Shown: piece by piece, positions 16,316-25,711 of the stretch | Layout of the letters: each line of letters begins with the position of its first letter | Numbering within the stretch: position 1 is the first letter of the stretch | Source of the DNA: Microvirga aerilata | GTDB lineage: Bacteria; Pseudomonadota; Alphaproteobacteria; Rhizobiales; Beijerinckiaceae | DNA length: 64,000 nt | Assembly: GCF_016743775.1 (NCBI RefSeq) | Contig: NZ_JAEQMY010000003.1 | Location: 1 to 64,000 of the forward strand | Direction of reading: 5' to 3' | The notes under the pieces: model-generated | Databases searched by the model: none | Told to the model about the DNA's origin: nothing | Seen by the model: the letters and a program-made list of their open reading frames with translations, nothing else | Translations under genes and position numbers: made by a program

Positions 16316-17602
16316 CTAGTCCAGCGTCGCCAGCGCCTGGGCGAGGTCCGCCACCAGATCGTCCGGGTGTTCGATGCCGATGGAGACGCGGATGGTGGCG
16401 TCCGAGACCCCAAGGCGGTCGCGGGTAGCCTTCGGCACGCCCGAATGCGTGGTGGAGGCCGGGTGCGAGATCAACGACTCGGTGCCCCCCAGGCTCACCG
16501 CGAGCTTGAAGACCTGCAGGGCATTGAGCACCCGGAAGGCTTCCGCCTCGCCGCCCTTCACGTCGAATGAGAAGGTGGAGCCGGGGGCCTCGCACTGCGC
16601 CTTGTAGACCCGGTGCGCCGGGGAGCCCTCGGGCAGGTAGGCGAGGTGATGGACCTTCACGATGCTGGGGTGCTCGTGCAGGAATGCGGCGACGATCTCG
16701 CCGTTACGGTTGGCCGCGTTCATGCGCAGGGACAGGGTCTCAAGCGAGCGGCCCAGCATCCAGCAGGAATGAGGATCGAGCTGCGTGCCGATGGCGGAGC
16801 GCAGCAGGCGCACGGCCTTTATGTGCTCCTTCGAGCCCAGCGCCGCGCCGGCGATCAGGTCCGAGTGGCCGCCGACATATTTCGTGAGCGAGTAGACAGA
16901 GATGTCGGCCCCGTGCTGGATCGGCTTCGAGAATACCGGGCCGAGCAGGGTGTTGTCGCAGACGATGACCGGGCGATGCCCCTGCGCCTCGCCGATCTCG
17001 TCCGCGACCTGCCGGATCAGGGCGATATCCACGAGAGTGTTCAGCGGGTTGGACGGCGTTTCGATCTTGATCACCGAGACGCGCCCCTTCGCCTGCGCCT
17101 CCTTTGCGGCCGCACGGATGCCGGCCTCGTCCACGCCGTCGCCGAAGCCCACCGCCCCGATGCTCATATTGGCGAGCGTCTTGGCGATCAGGGTCTCCGT
17201 GCCGCCGTAAAGGGGCTGCGAGTGGAGAATCACGTCGCCGGGCTTGGCGAAGGCCAGGATCGTCGTGGCGATGGCCGACATGCCGGAGGAGAAGAGGAGG
17301 CCTGCCTCCGCTTCCTCGAAGATGGCGAGCCTGTCCTCGACGATCTCGGAATTGGGGTGGTTGAAGCGGGAATAGACGAGGCCGGCCGTCTCTCCTTGAG
17401 GCGGCTCCCGGCGGCCTGCTACGTAGTCGAAGAACTCCTTGCCGTGCTCGGCGCTGTTGAACACGAAGGTGGAGGTCAGGAAGACCGGAGGCTTCACGGC
17501 ACCCTCTGACAGGGTTGGATCATAGCCGTAGCCCAGCATCAGGGTTTCGGGCTTCAGCTTATGATTGCCGATGCGGTCCTTGTGATAGCGGTTGTAAGCC
17601 AT
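16316..17602 (-). CDS. Cystathionine gamma-synthase family PLP enzyme
   Basis: 428 residues, full length for the Cys/Met metabolism PLP-dependent family. The Schiff-base lysine is K241 in [12 protein letters not shown]216 in VCDNT contacts the pyridine ring; YSRFNHPN (77-84) and SSGMSAI (105-111) bind phosphate. C-S lyase or synthase reactions of the methionine/cysteine pathways (gamma-synthase, gamma-lyase) are possible; the exact one cannot be told from sequence. The longer N-terminus ([17 protein letters not shown]) marks the 'cystathionine gamma-synthase family' subgroup seen in Hyphomicrobiales. GGGAGG precedes the ATG. No SAM riboswitch was recognised upstream. Confidence 0.9.
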   Translation of the reverse strand: MAYNRYHKDRIGNHKLKPETLMLGYGYDPTLSEGAVKPPVFLTSTFVFNSAEHGKEFFDYVAGRREPPQGETAGLVYSRFNHPNSEIVEDRLAIFEEAEAGLLFSSGMSAIATTILAFAKPGDVILHSQPLYGGTETLIAKTLANMSIGAVGFGDGVDEAGIRAAAKEAQAKGRVSVIKIETPSNPLNTLVDIALIRQVADEIGEAQGHRPVIVCDNTLLGPVFSKPIQHGADISVYSLTKYVGGHSDLIAGAALGSKEHIKAVRLLRSAIGTQLDPHSCWMLGRSLETLSLRMNAANRNGEIVAAFLHEHPSIVKVHHLAYLPEGSPAHRVYKAQCEAPGSTFSFDVKGGEAEAFRVLNALQVFKLAVSLGGTESLISHPASTTHSGVPKATRDRLGVSDATIRVSIGIEHPDDLVADLAQALATLD

Positions 17603-17720
17603 AGGTGATTGTCCTCCCGGTTTGTTTGTCGTCGCTTTATGTCCTGGGCTTAACCTATGAAGGCGATTGCCGAAAGGTGACTGCAGGTCTTAGGGTCTGG
17701 ATGAAACAAGGAATTGTGGA

Positions 17721-18569
17721 ATGGCGCGTTTTGCCGGAACCGAATCGTATGTGGCCACCGAGGATCTCACGGTCGCCGTCAATGCGGCGATCACCCTGGA
17801 GCGCCCGCTTCTGGTGAAGGGCGAGCCCGGCACCGGCAAGTCGGTTCTGGCAGAGGAGATCGCCAGGAGCCTGAACGCGCCGCTGCTGACCTGGCACATC
17901 AAGTCCACCACCAAGGCCCAGCAGGGACTCTACGAATACGACGCGGTCTCCCGCCTGCGCGACAGCCAGCTCGGCGACCCCCGCGTGTCGGACATCAGCA
18001 ACTACATCAGGCGCGGCAAGCTGTGGGAGGCTTTTCAAGCCGAGACCCGGCCGGTGCTGCTGATCGACGAGATCGACAAGGCGGATATCGAGTTCCCCAA
18101 CGATCTCCTGCTCGAACTCGACCGCATGGAGTTCTTCGTCTACGAGACCGGGGAGACGGTGCGGGCGGCGCAACGCCCCATCGTCATCATCACCTCCAAC
18201 AACGAGAAGGAGCTGCCGGACGCCTTTCTGCGCCGCTGCTTCTTCCACTACATCAAGTTCCCGGATCCCGAGACCATGGGCCGGATCGTCGAGGTGCATT
18301 ACCCGGGCATCAAGCACCGGTTGGTCGAGGAAGCGCTGAAGATCTTCTTCGACGTGCGCCAGGTCCCGGGCCTGCGCAAGAAGCCCTCAACCTCCGAGCT
18401 GCTCGACTGGCTCAAGCTGCTCCTGTCGGAGGATATCGGCCCCGAGCAGCTGCGCGAGCGCGATACCCGCAAGCTCATCCCGCCGCTCCATGGGGCGCTG
18501 TTGAAGAACGAGCAGGATGTGAGCCTCTTCGAAAAGCTGGCCTTCATTGCCCGACGGGAAGGACGCTGA
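17721..18569 (+). CDS. MoxR family AAA+ ATPase
   Basis: 282 residues. Walker A GEPGTGKS (34-41), Walker B LLIDEID (113-119), sensor 1 VIITSNNEKELPDAFLRRC. MoxR ATPases act as chaperones in assembling metal enzymes and complexes, usually with a VWA-domain partner; the CoxE-like gene at 12906-14081 is the obvious one though not adjacent. Its stop overlaps the ATG of the phosphatase gene (TGATG), so the two are coupled. Confidence 0.92.
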   Translation: MARFAGTESYVATEDLTVAVNAAITLERPLLVKGEPGTGKSVLAEEIARSLNAPLLTWHIKSTTKAQQGLYEYDAVSRLRDSQLGDPRVSDISNYIRRGKLWEAFQAETRPVLLIDEIDKADIEFPNDLLLELDRMEFFVYETGETVRAAQRPIVIITSNNEKELPDAFLRRCFFHYIKFPDPETMGRIVEVHYPGIKHRLVEEALKIFFDVRQVPGLRKKPSTSELLDWLKLLLSEDIGPEQLRERDTRKLIPPLHGALLKNEQDVSLFEKLAFIARREGR

Positions 18570-19093
18570 TGCTTCGCCTCCTGCTTCTGCGCCACGCCAA
18601 GGCCGCATGGCCCTCAGGCACCTTGGATCTCGACCGACCTCTCGCAGGACGCGGCCAGGAGGCGGCGGCCCTGATGGGACGGTACCTGAAGGACGAGGGG
18701 CTCGAGCCCGATCTCGCCATCGTGTCCGCCGCCCGCCGGACGCAGGAAACCTGGGAGCGCGTTCAGCCCTTCCTGAGCGAGGTCGAAATGCGCCAGGACG
18801 GGCGGATCTACGAGGCGCCTGTCGGACGGCTTCTGGAGGTCGTCCGGGATGTGGAGCCCGAGATCCGCACCCTCCTGATGATCGGCCACAATCCCGGCTT
18901 CGAGGAGCTTGCCCGGTTTCTCATCAGCGAGGGCGACATGGACGGTCTTCTGCTGCTCGGCCAGAAATACCCGACCGCAGGTCTCTCGGTCATTGATTTC
19001 CCGTTGGAGAGCTGGGGCAAGGTCGGGCAAAAGACCGGGCGCCTGGAGCGCTTCGTGACGCCGAAGTCGCTGGGCAGCGGCGAGGACGACTAG
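18569..19093 (+). CDS. SixA-like histidine phosphatase
   Basis: 174 residues. The histidine phosphatase signature LRHAKA gives the phospho-accepting His9 with Arg8; the second catalytic histidine is in MIGHNPGFEE, as in SixA-type small phosphatases. SixA removes phosphate from phosphohistidine in phosphotransfer proteins; the substrate here is unknown. Coupled to the MoxR gene by a one-base overlap. Confidence 0.9.
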   Translation: MLRLLLLRHAKAAWPSGTLDLDRPLAGRGQEAAALMGRYLKDEGLEPDLAIVSAARRTQETWERVQPFLSEVEMRQDGRIYEAPVGRLLEVVRDVEPEIRTLLMIGHNPGFEELARFLISEGDMDGLLLLGQKYPTAGLSVIDFPLESWGKVGQKTGRLERFVTPKSLGSGEDD

Positions 19094-19278
19094 GCGCTTG
19101 AGCGCTCCATCCCGATGAGACGCCGCCATCTCGGGTCGCGAGGGGATTGCGCCTGAGGCGGAAGCGGCCCCGGTCAGGCGGTCAGGCGGTCAGGAATGAA
19201 CATATCGGCTTCACCATCGTTCTGCCTGAAACCTTCCTTCCAATCCTTACCCTCCTGCAGCAGGGGCTGATCCTCAGC

Positions 19279-20328
19279 ATGGTGCCTCAGACCGTTTACG
19301 CGCTCGCTCTCGCGGTCCGCGCGCTCCTTCCCGGCAACTCGGACGAGGCAGCCAACGGCAATGCGCAGCCGAACGGGAGCATGCCGGCTCATGCGGCGCT
19401 ATACCAGCCGGATACCCGCGAGGTCACCAACTGGCGCACCGAGGCCATGGATGCCCTGGAGCCCAAGCCGGTCGTGGCCATGGCGGCCCTGTTCAAGGCC
19501 GAGCGCCCCTTCGTCACCCGCTGCGTGAAGCTCAATAACTATTGGTGCATCAAGAGCGCACGATGGAACGGGGAGCTCGCCACCGACACCGAAGGCCATG
19601 TGGGCTTCGTCTCCGCCGATCACGGGGCCGATGCCGCCGCCAACCTGCTGCGGCGCTATTACATGGAGTACAAACGCAAATCCGCCTTGGACATCGTGCG
19701 CCGCTGGGCGCCGGCCGAATGCAATGTGGCGACGGGAATCGGCGGCGTGGCGATGCTGGCGGTGCGGGGCATCGGCGGCACGGTCCGGGCCCAGTATCTC
19801 GCCTCGCGCAAGCGGGGAGGGGGCAAATCCGGAGCGGCCGTGCGGTATACGGCGAAGGCCAGCCCGGGCGGCAAGCCCGGTCGGGTTTCCATGGTGATCT
19901 CGCTGGCGCCGAAGACGCCCCAGTTCCGGGTGCCGAGCATCGCCGCCGGCATGGGCGAGAAGCCGAAACCCGCCAAGCCGCCGGAGCCGCTTGTCGCGGC
20001 CCGCCGCAAACCGGTCCGCGAGCCGGCAGCGACCGCCTCGGCAGCCCCGAAACCTGCGCCCAAGGTGCAGGTGGCGGCTGCCTGCCCGTCGGAAGAGCAG
20101 CGCCACCGCAACTATGCCGGCCGGATGGTCGAGGGCCTGGGTTTGGGACCGGCCGATGACCTGAAACTGTTTGCCGAGGACGGCACCCCCCAGCCCAACC
20201 TGGTGCGCGTGATGCTGGCAATGTCGGCTTTCGAGCTGGGGGCGCTGCGCGCAAACCTCGACCTCGTTGAGGGAGCGGTTCGCCGGATGGCGGAGCGGAT
20301 TGCGTTGGCGAAGGGTGGCGAGCCTTAG
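19279..20328 (+). CDS. Conserved hypothetical protein with phage P5-like structural/lytic domain pattern
   Basis: 349 residues from ATG 19279; the frame is open from a TTG at 19147 and could add a 44-residue hydrophobic N-terminus (TIVLPETFLPILTLLQQGLIL). Residues around RPFVTRCVKLNNYWCIK...EGHVGFVSADHGADAAANLLRRYYMEYKRKSALDIVRRWAPAECN follow the layout of phage P5/cell-wall-associated domains (NNP-x-N-I ... F-x-S-x-x-x-G ... L-L-x-x-Y ... I-x-x-W-A-P). The middle is proline/alanine-rich and disordered, and a helical C-terminus follows. Function unknown. Three GGTCAGGC units sit at 19171-19195 upstream. Confidence 0.6.
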   Translation: MVPQTVYALALAVRALLPGNSDEAANGNAQPNGSMPAHAALYQPDTREVTNWRTEAMDALEPKPVVAMAALFKAERPFVTRCVKLNNYWCIKSARWNGELATDTEGHVGFVSADHGADAAANLLRRYYMEYKRKSALDIVRRWAPAECNVATGIGGVAMLAVRGIGGTVRAQYLASRKRGGGKSGAAVRYTAKASPGGKPGRVSMVISLAPKTPQFRVPSIAAGMGEKPKPAKPPEPLVAARRKPVREPAATASAAPKPAPKVQVAAACPSEEQRHRNYAGRMVEGLGLGPADDLKLFAEDGTPQPNLVRVMLAMSAFELGALRANLDLVEGAVRRMAERIALAKGGEP

Positions 20329-20465
20329 AAAATTTTCAGGGCAGCCTATTGTCCTCAAGGTAGCTCCCTGTGCGATCCTGCCGCACCTCTCCGTTCAGAG
20401 AGTTGCATGGGGGCAAGATGTCCCCTGAAACAGACACATTCCTTTGTGCGATTGCAGGATCAGCT

Positions 20466-22967
20466 ATGGCCGCGCCTGTCCTTTGGGGCTCCGAATTTAC
20501 CGTCGATCTCAAGAGCACGGAAGGCGTGCAAGAAGAAACGTCGGTGATCGCTTTCGCCGATGGGAGCTTCCTTGCAGTCTGGACCGACCGTGAGGCAGGT
20601 GGCGATATCGTCGGTCAGTTCCTTGCGGCGGATGGAACGCATAAGGGAGAAGCATTCCTCGTCACCAGTTCCCCTACTGGAGATCAAGGAGCGCCGCAGG
20701 CGGCGCTCCTGAGCGGCGGCCGTTATGTGGTGGCCTGGAGCAGCGGCGGCGGTGCCGATGAAGTTGGCGTTTGGGCTCGTATCTTCAGCCCGCAGGGACA
20801 GGGCGGCAACGACATATATGTCGGCAACACCGGCGTTCCAGCAAATCCGCTGCTCTCCGTTTCTGCCCTAGGCGAGGGTTTTGTTGTCGCCTATGCGTAT
20901 ACAGAATCTTTCTTCAATCCGTTGCATGTCTACGCCCATGTCTTCGATCCGAGCGGAGTCGCCGTAGGCTCGAGAATCAAGGTCAACGGAGCGGGGGGCA
21001 AGGCTGCCTTCAAATCCGATGTGGTGGCGCTGGACAATGGTCAGTATGCGGTTTTCTTCGAGGGAGAAGAATACGCAGGTGATCGGGATGGGGACATCCG
21101 TTGTCGCGTACTCTCGGCAACCGGCGAAGAGATTGTGCCTGAATTTCGGGTACCAGCTACTCTCGCAGGTTCGCAGTCGTCACCCAGTGCCGCCCGGCTG
21201 GCCGATGGCCGTATTGCCGTTGTCTGGGAGCATGGGGATGCGACGACGGGGGACCACTCTGGATATTCCATCAGGGCGCGCGTCATCAATCCGGAGGGCT
21301 GGGCGTCTGGGCCGGAGTTTCAGGTCAATCTCATGACCGTCGGGAATCAGGGCAATCCTCAGCTGACAGCGCTGGCGGACGGCGGGTTTGCCGTCACATA
21401 CCGTCATGTGCCTGATCCCCTCAACGGAGGAGGCGAAGATATCCGCATCGCCTGTTTTGATGCCAACGGCACGACCCGTGGCGAGATCAGGGTGACCGCA
21501 GATAGCCGTGCGTCTGAGCCGACCATGACTGCGCTCGCCGATGGCCGGCTTCTCGTCACATGGACCATGTGGTCAAGTGATGATCCGGATAATCCCAAAT
21601 CCGACATTCGCGCTCAGATCGTCGATCCACGCAGCAGGGGAGTGGACCTCGCCGGCACGTCCGGTGACGATCACTACGTCGGTTCAACCTTCGCTGACAG
21701 CCTGAACGGAGGCAGCGGCCACGATCATCTGAGAGGTGCGGGCGGCAACGATATCCTCACGGGCGGGATCGGGGCCGATACCCTTAATGGTGGTGCGGGA
21801 GCAGACACCATGTCAGGCTCTGCAGGTAATGACACATATGTCATCGATGCGCTGGATAGGATTATCGAAACGCCTGATGGCGGGATCGACACAGTCCAAA
21901 GCTCTGCGAGCTACACCCTTGGAGAATACCTGGAGCATCTCACTGCGACGGGGCAGGTGGCCATGACCCTCACGGGCAATGCACTTGGTAATGTCATTAA
22001 GGGCAATGCGGCCGCCAATACTCTCGATGGCGGCGCCGGCGCGGATTACCTTCTGGGCGGGGCAGGGCACGATACTTATGTTGTGGATGGCGGCGATCAG
22101 ATCACTGAGCTTGCCGGCGAGGGAAGCGACACTATCCTGACGGGCACTTCGTGGATCCTGGGAACGCATTTTGAGCACCTGACGGCCACCGGATCGGCCG
22201 CGGTCAACCTGACCGGCAACGAGCTCGACAACGTTCTGACCGGCAATGCGAGCGCCAACGCTCTCGACGGACTGGCCGGCAACGACACGATCGTGGGCGG
22301 CGGCGACGCGGACGCCATGACGGGCGGCGTGGGCAACGACCTCATCTATGTCGATCATGCCGGCGATGTGGTGGTCGGGCAGGCCGGCCAGGGCAGCGAC
22401 ACGGTGATGGTCAACACCGCCGCCTATGCGCTCAGCGCCGGGGCCGAGGTGGAGACCCTGGTGGCCGGTGTCGGGGCGGTGAGCCTCACGGCGTCCGACT
22501 TTGCCAACACGGTGACCGGCAACGCCTTGAGCAACAGCCTGTGGGGCCTTGCCGGCAACGACCGGATCACGGCGGGATCGGGCAACGACAAGGTGTATGG
22601 CGGCCTGGGCAACGACACGCTCTACGGCGAAGGCGGCAAGGACATCTTCGTGTTCGACACCAAGCTGAACAAGAGCACCAACGTGGACCGGGTCGAGGAC
22701 TTCAGCTCCCGCGAGGACGGGTTCCATCTGGAGAACCGGATCTTCACCAAGCTGGGGGCGGGCTCGATTTCCAAGCCGAAGAAGTTCAACTCGGACATGT
22801 TCGTCGAGGGCAAGAAGGCGCAGGACCGGGAGGACCGGATCGTCTACGACAAGAAGACGGGCGCCTTGTACTACGACCAGGACGGCACCGGCTCCAAGGC
22901 GCAGGTGAAGATCGCCACCCTCGATAAGAACCTGAAGATCTTCTACCACGACTTCTTCGTCATCTAA
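20466..22967 (+). CDS. Large RTX (hemolysin-type calcium-binding) secreted protein
   Basis: 833 residues from ATG 20466, chosen for AGGA 6 bases upstream; ATG 20418 is an alternative. Residues ~1-385 form repeated beta-propeller-like blades (repeats of 'ADGSFLAVWT', 'SGGRYVVAWSS', 'LADGRIAVVWEHGD', 'LADGRLLVTWT'). Then come several RTX blocks (GGSGHDHLRGAGGNDILTGG and alike) interleaved with 'EHLTATG....L.GN.L.N...GN' repeats. The last ~110 residues form the secretion module ending in DFFVI, shared with the gene at 3-731. Expected to leave the cell by a type I system and fold on Ca2+ outside. A strong terminator follows. Confidence 0.88.
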   Translation: MAAPVLWGSEFTVDLKSTEGVQEETSVIAFADGSFLAVWTDREAGGDIVGQFLAADGTHKGEAFLVTSSPTGDQGAPQAALLSGGRYVVAWSSGGGADEVGVWARIFSPQGQGGNDIYVGNTGVPANPLLSVSALGEGFVVAYAYTESFFNPLHVYAHVFDPSGVAVGSRIKVNGAGGKAAFKSDVVALDNGQYAVFFEGEEYAGDRDGDIRCRVLSATGEEIVPEFRVPATLAGSQSSPSAARLADGRIAVVWEHGDATTGDHSGYSIRARVINPEGWASGPEFQVNLMTVGNQGNPQLTALADGGFAVTYRHVPDPLNGGGEDIRIACFDANGTTRGEIRVTADSRASEPTMTALADGRLLVTWTMWSSDDPDNPKSDIRAQIVDPRSRGVDLAGTSGDDHYVGSTFADSLNGGSGHDHLRGAGGNDILTGGIGADTLNGGAGADTMSGSAGNDTYVIDALDRIIETPDGGIDTVQSSASYTLGEYLEHLTATGQVAMTLTGNALGNVIKGNAAANTLDGGAGADYLLGGAGHDTYVVDGGDQITELAGEGSDTILTGTSWILGTHFEHLTATGSAAVNLTGNELDNVLTGNASANALDGLAGNDTIVGGGDADAMTGGVGNDLIYVDHAGDVVVGQAGQGSDTVMVNTAAYALSAGAEVETLVAGVGAVSLTASDFANTVTGNALSNSLWGLAGNDRITAGSGNDKVYGGLGNDTLYGEGGKDIFVFDTKLNKSTNVDRVEDFSSREDGFHLENRIFTKLGAGSISKPKKFNSDMFVEGKKAQDREDRIVYDKKTGALYYDQDGTGSKAQVKIATLDKNLKIFYHDFFVI

Positions 22968-22985
22968 GTCGTTGAACCGACGAGA

Positions 22986-23022
22986 GCGCCCGCCGCCGAT
23001 GAGCGGCGGGCGCTTCGTTTTT
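22986..23022 (+). terminator. Rho-independent terminator after the RTX gene
   Basis: GCGCCCGCCGC (22986-22996), 6-base loop, GCGGCGGGCGC (23003-23013), then TTCGTTTTT. 11-bp perfect stem. Confidence 0.92.
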
Positions 23023-23104
23023 ACTGCACGTCCGGCATGAATGCCCGCACTGTCAGACCCGGAAGCGCGCTCCTGCTTGGCAATTGGCCTCGGCACCCCC
23101 ATCT

Positions 23105-23133
23105 GAACCCGAACGCCAACAACGTTCGGGTTC
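23105..23133 (+). promoter_or_regulatory. 11-bp hairpin directly upstream of the ycjX start
   Basis: GAACCCGAACG (23105-23115), loop CCAACAA, CGTTCGGGTTC (23123-23133), ending 3 bases before the GTG. No T run and no Shine-Dalgarno site outside the stem. It would hinder ribosome access, so it may regulate translation. Confidence 0.5.
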
Positions 23134-23136
23134 CCG

Positions 23137-24585
23137 GTGCCACTTCTGTCTGATCTTGCCTCCCGCGCCGGGTCCGCTGCGCAATCGCTCTGGGAGGCCT
23201 CCGGCCAGCTCGTTCAGCCCTCCCTTCGCCTCGGCGTCACGGGGCTCGCCCGCTCCGGCAAAACGGTCTTCACGACCGCGCTGGTGCATCATCTGACGCG
23301 AGGTACGAGCCTTCCGGCCTTCCGGGCTTCCGCCGAGGGGCGGATCCGGCGGGCGCATCTGGCGCATCAGCCGGACGATGCGGTTCCACGCTTTCCCTAT
23401 GAAGAACATATGGCGGCCCTCACGGAGAGCCGGCGCTGGCCGCAATCCACCAACCGCATCAGCGAACTGCGGGTGGACATCGATTACGAGCGCAAGGGGG
23501 GCTGGCGCACGGGTCCCGCATCGCTTGCCCTCGACATCGTGGATTACCCGGGCGAATGGCTGCTCGACCTTGCACTTCTCGATGCAGGCTATGCGGAATG
23601 GTCCCGGCAGACCGTGGAGGCAAGCCGCAAGCGCGATCGGGCACCGGTTGCGGGCCGCTGGCACGAGGCCCTGAAAACTCTCGATCCGTCAGGGTCCGCC
23701 GACGAACTGCTCGCGTCGAAAGCGAGCGAGGCCTTCAAGGATTATCTCACCGCCCTGCGCGCCGGATCGGAGGCGGTGGCGACGACCCCGCCCGGGCGCT
23801 TCCTCATGCCGGGGGACCTGGCGGGATCGCCCGCGCTTACCTTCGCGCCGCTCGATCTCCCTCAGGGGCATGCAATCGAGCCGGGAAGCTTCGCGGCCCT
23901 CATGGAGCGGCGCTTCGAGGCCTACAAGACCCATGTGGTGAGGCCCTTCTTCCGCGATCACTTCCAGCGCATCGACCGGCAGATCGTGCTGGTGGACGTG
24001 CTGGCCGCCATCGATGCCGGGCCGGTGGCGCTGGCCGAGCTGGAGGATGCGTTGGATCAGGTGCTCATGTCGTTCCGGACGGGGCGCAACACCTTGCTGT
24101 CCCGCCTGTTCTCGCCCCGGGCCGACCGGGTCCTGTTCGCCGCCACCAAGGCCGACCACATCCACCATACGGATCACGACCGGCTCGACGCCATCCTGCG
24201 GTTTCTCGTGAACCGCGCCTCGCGCCGGACCGAGGCCGCGGGGGCTCGGGTCGGCACGGTGGCGCTCGCTTCTGTGCGCGCCACCCGGGAGACCACCATC
24301 CGCGAGGGCCGCGAGACACTTCGCGCAGTGGCGGGAGTGCCGGAGGCAGGCGAGCGGGTCGGCGACGACATCTTCGACGGCGAAGCGGAGGCGGCCATCT
24401 TTCCGGGCGAGCTGCCGGAGAGCGCGGAGGCGGTCTTCCAGGGCGCCGTGCCGCCGGGCTCGTTCCGCTTCCCGCGCTTCAGGCCGCCCAGGCTGCCGAT
24501 GGATGCGGCAGGCCGCATGGCCAAGATGCCCCATATCCGCCTCGACCGCGCCCTTGAATTCCTGTTGGGGGATCGTTTCACATGA
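23137..24585 (+). CDS. ycjX: YcjX family P-loop protein
   Basis: 482 residues, full length. Walker A GLARSGKT (36-43) follows a conserved RLGVTGLARSGKT strand; later motifs DIVDYPGEWLLDL and VLFAATKADHIHHTDHDRL (the latter in the NKxD position) are hallmarks of the YcjX-like (DUF463) GTPase-type family. Role unknown; in many proteobacteria it is co-transcribed with a YcjF-like membrane protein and linked to envelope stress. Here the GTG start lies 3 bases after a strong hairpin. It overlaps the next gene by four bases (ATGA). Confidence 0.9.
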   Translation: MPLLSDLASRAGSAAQSLWEASGQLVQPSLRLGVTGLARSGKTVFTTALVHHLTRGTSLPAFRASAEGRIRRAHLAHQPDDAVPRFPYEEHMAALTESRRWPQSTNRISELRVDIDYERKGGWRTGPASLALDIVDYPGEWLLDLALLDAGYAEWSRQTVEASRKRDRAPVAGRWHEALKTLDPSGSADELLASKASEAFKDYLTALRAGSEAVATTPPGRFLMPGDLAGSPALTFAPLDLPQGHAIEPGSFAALMERRFEAYKTHVVRPFFRDHFQRIDRQIVLVDVLAAIDAGPVALAELEDALDQVLMSFRTGRNTLLSRLFSPRADRVLFAATKADHIHHTDHDRLDAILRFLVNRASRRTEAAGARVGTVALASVRATRETTIREGRETLRAVAGVPEAGERVGDDIFDGEAEAAIFPGELPESAEAVFQGAVPPGSFRFPRFRPPRLPMDAAGRMAKMPHIRLDRALEFLLGDRFT

Positions 24586-25571
24586 GCCGTCAACCTCGTG
24601 CCTATCGTCTCGACGATCCGAATGTTGCCGCCGGCGCCGTGCAGGTGACGGAGGAGCCCTTCGATGCCATCGAGGCCGCCGATGGCGTCGTGGTGCCCAT
24701 GGGGGAGAAGCGCCGCGCTCCCTGGCTCGGCATTCTCCTCTCGGCCCTGTCGGGTCTTGTCCTTCTCGGGCTGGGGCTGGCCGTCGAGAGCCTGATCGTC
24801 GATCTGTACCGGATCGCCCCCTGGCTCGGCTGGGTGGCGCTGGCGCTTGCCGTGCTGGCGGTGCTCGCCTTCCTGGCCATCATCGGGCGCGAGGTGTCGG
24901 GCATCTGGCGGGAGCAGAAGATCGAAAGCCTGCGCGAGGCCGCGATCGATGCGCTCGCGGTCAAGGACCACAAGGCGGCCAAGAGCATCGTTTCCGATCT
25001 TCTGAGCCTTTACGGAGGCAGGGCGGCGGCGGCTCAGGGCAGCGCCCGCCTTCGCGGCCTGACGGACGAGATCATCGATGCGGATGACCGCCTCGCCATC
25101 GCCGAGCGCGAGCTGCTGGCGCCTCTCGACGCCCAGGCCAAGCGCGCGATCGCAGGTGCAGCCAAGCAGGTGTCCCTCGTCACGGCCGTCAGCCCACGGG
25201 CCATCGTCGACGTGGCCTTCGTGATCTTCGCGGCGGTGCGCCTGTTGCGGACCCTGTCCCGCATCTATGGCGGCAGGCCCGGCCTGTTCGGCTTCCTGCG
25301 GCTGGCCAAGGCCGCCTTCAACCACCTGGCCATCACCGGCGGCATGGCTGTGGGCGACAGCCTCATGCAGCAGGTGCTGGGCCTGGGGCTTGCCGCGCGG
25401 ATCTCGGCCAAGCTCGGAGAAGGGGTTCTGAACGGGCTCATGACCGCCCGCTTCGGCCTGGCCGCCCTGTCCGTCTGCCGGCCGCTTCCCTTCATCCGTG
25501 AGGAGACGCCCAAGATCGGCGACGTGGCGGGAGAATTGATCAGCCGCGCAGAGGCCGTTGCCGCTCAATAA
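24582..25571 (+). CDS. YcjF-like (TIGR01620) inner-membrane protein
   Basis: 329 residues. Two membrane helices near residues 50-110 (LGILLSALSGLVLLGLGLAV and WLGWVALALAVLAVLAFLAII), then the DUF697-type region containing SLVTAVSPRAIVDVAFVIFAAVRLLR and TGGMAVGDSLMQQVLGLGLAARISAKLGEGVLNGLMTARFGLAA. Translationally coupled to ycjX by an ATGA overlap. The pair is conserved in proteobacteria; function not established. Confidence 0.88.
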   Translation: MSRQPRAYRLDDPNVAAGAVQVTEEPFDAIEAADGVVVPMGEKRRAPWLGILLSALSGLVLLGLGLAVESLIVDLYRIAPWLGWVALALAVLAVLAFLAIIGREVSGIWREQKIESLREAAIDALAVKDHKAAKSIVSDLLSLYGGRAAAAQGSARLRGLTDEIIDADDRLAIAERELLAPLDAQAKRAIAGAAKQVSLVTAVSPRAIVDVAFVIFAAVRLLRTLSRIYGGRPGLFGFLRLAKAAFNHLAITGGMAVGDSLMQQVLGLGLAARISAKLGEGVLNGLMTARFGLAALSVCRPLPFIREETPKIGDVAGELISRAEAVAAQ

Positions 25572-25711
25572 GGGTGCGGCAAATCGTTCTAGCTGGGCTT
25601 TTCCGCCTACCTCCGAAGTCTTAGACAAATCGATGACGCTTAATCTCGTTGTCGCGGACCCTGCTTGCCTATATAGGGGCGCCACGGTTCATCGGGGAAG
25701 AACGGCTGAAC

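Noticed and set aside
17603..17720. SAM riboswitch upstream of the cystathionine gamma-synthase family gene
   Set aside because: No SAM-I or SAM-II pattern seen in the ~118-base leader.
17714..19093. 459-codon frame suggesting a MoxR-phosphatase fusion
   Set aside because: Its first part is MoxR read in the wrong frame; the phosphatase starts at the ATG overlapping the MoxR stop.
23038..23157. 39-codon plus-strand frame between the RTX gene and ycjX
   Set aside because: Overlaps the hairpin and the ycjX start, with no ribosome site.
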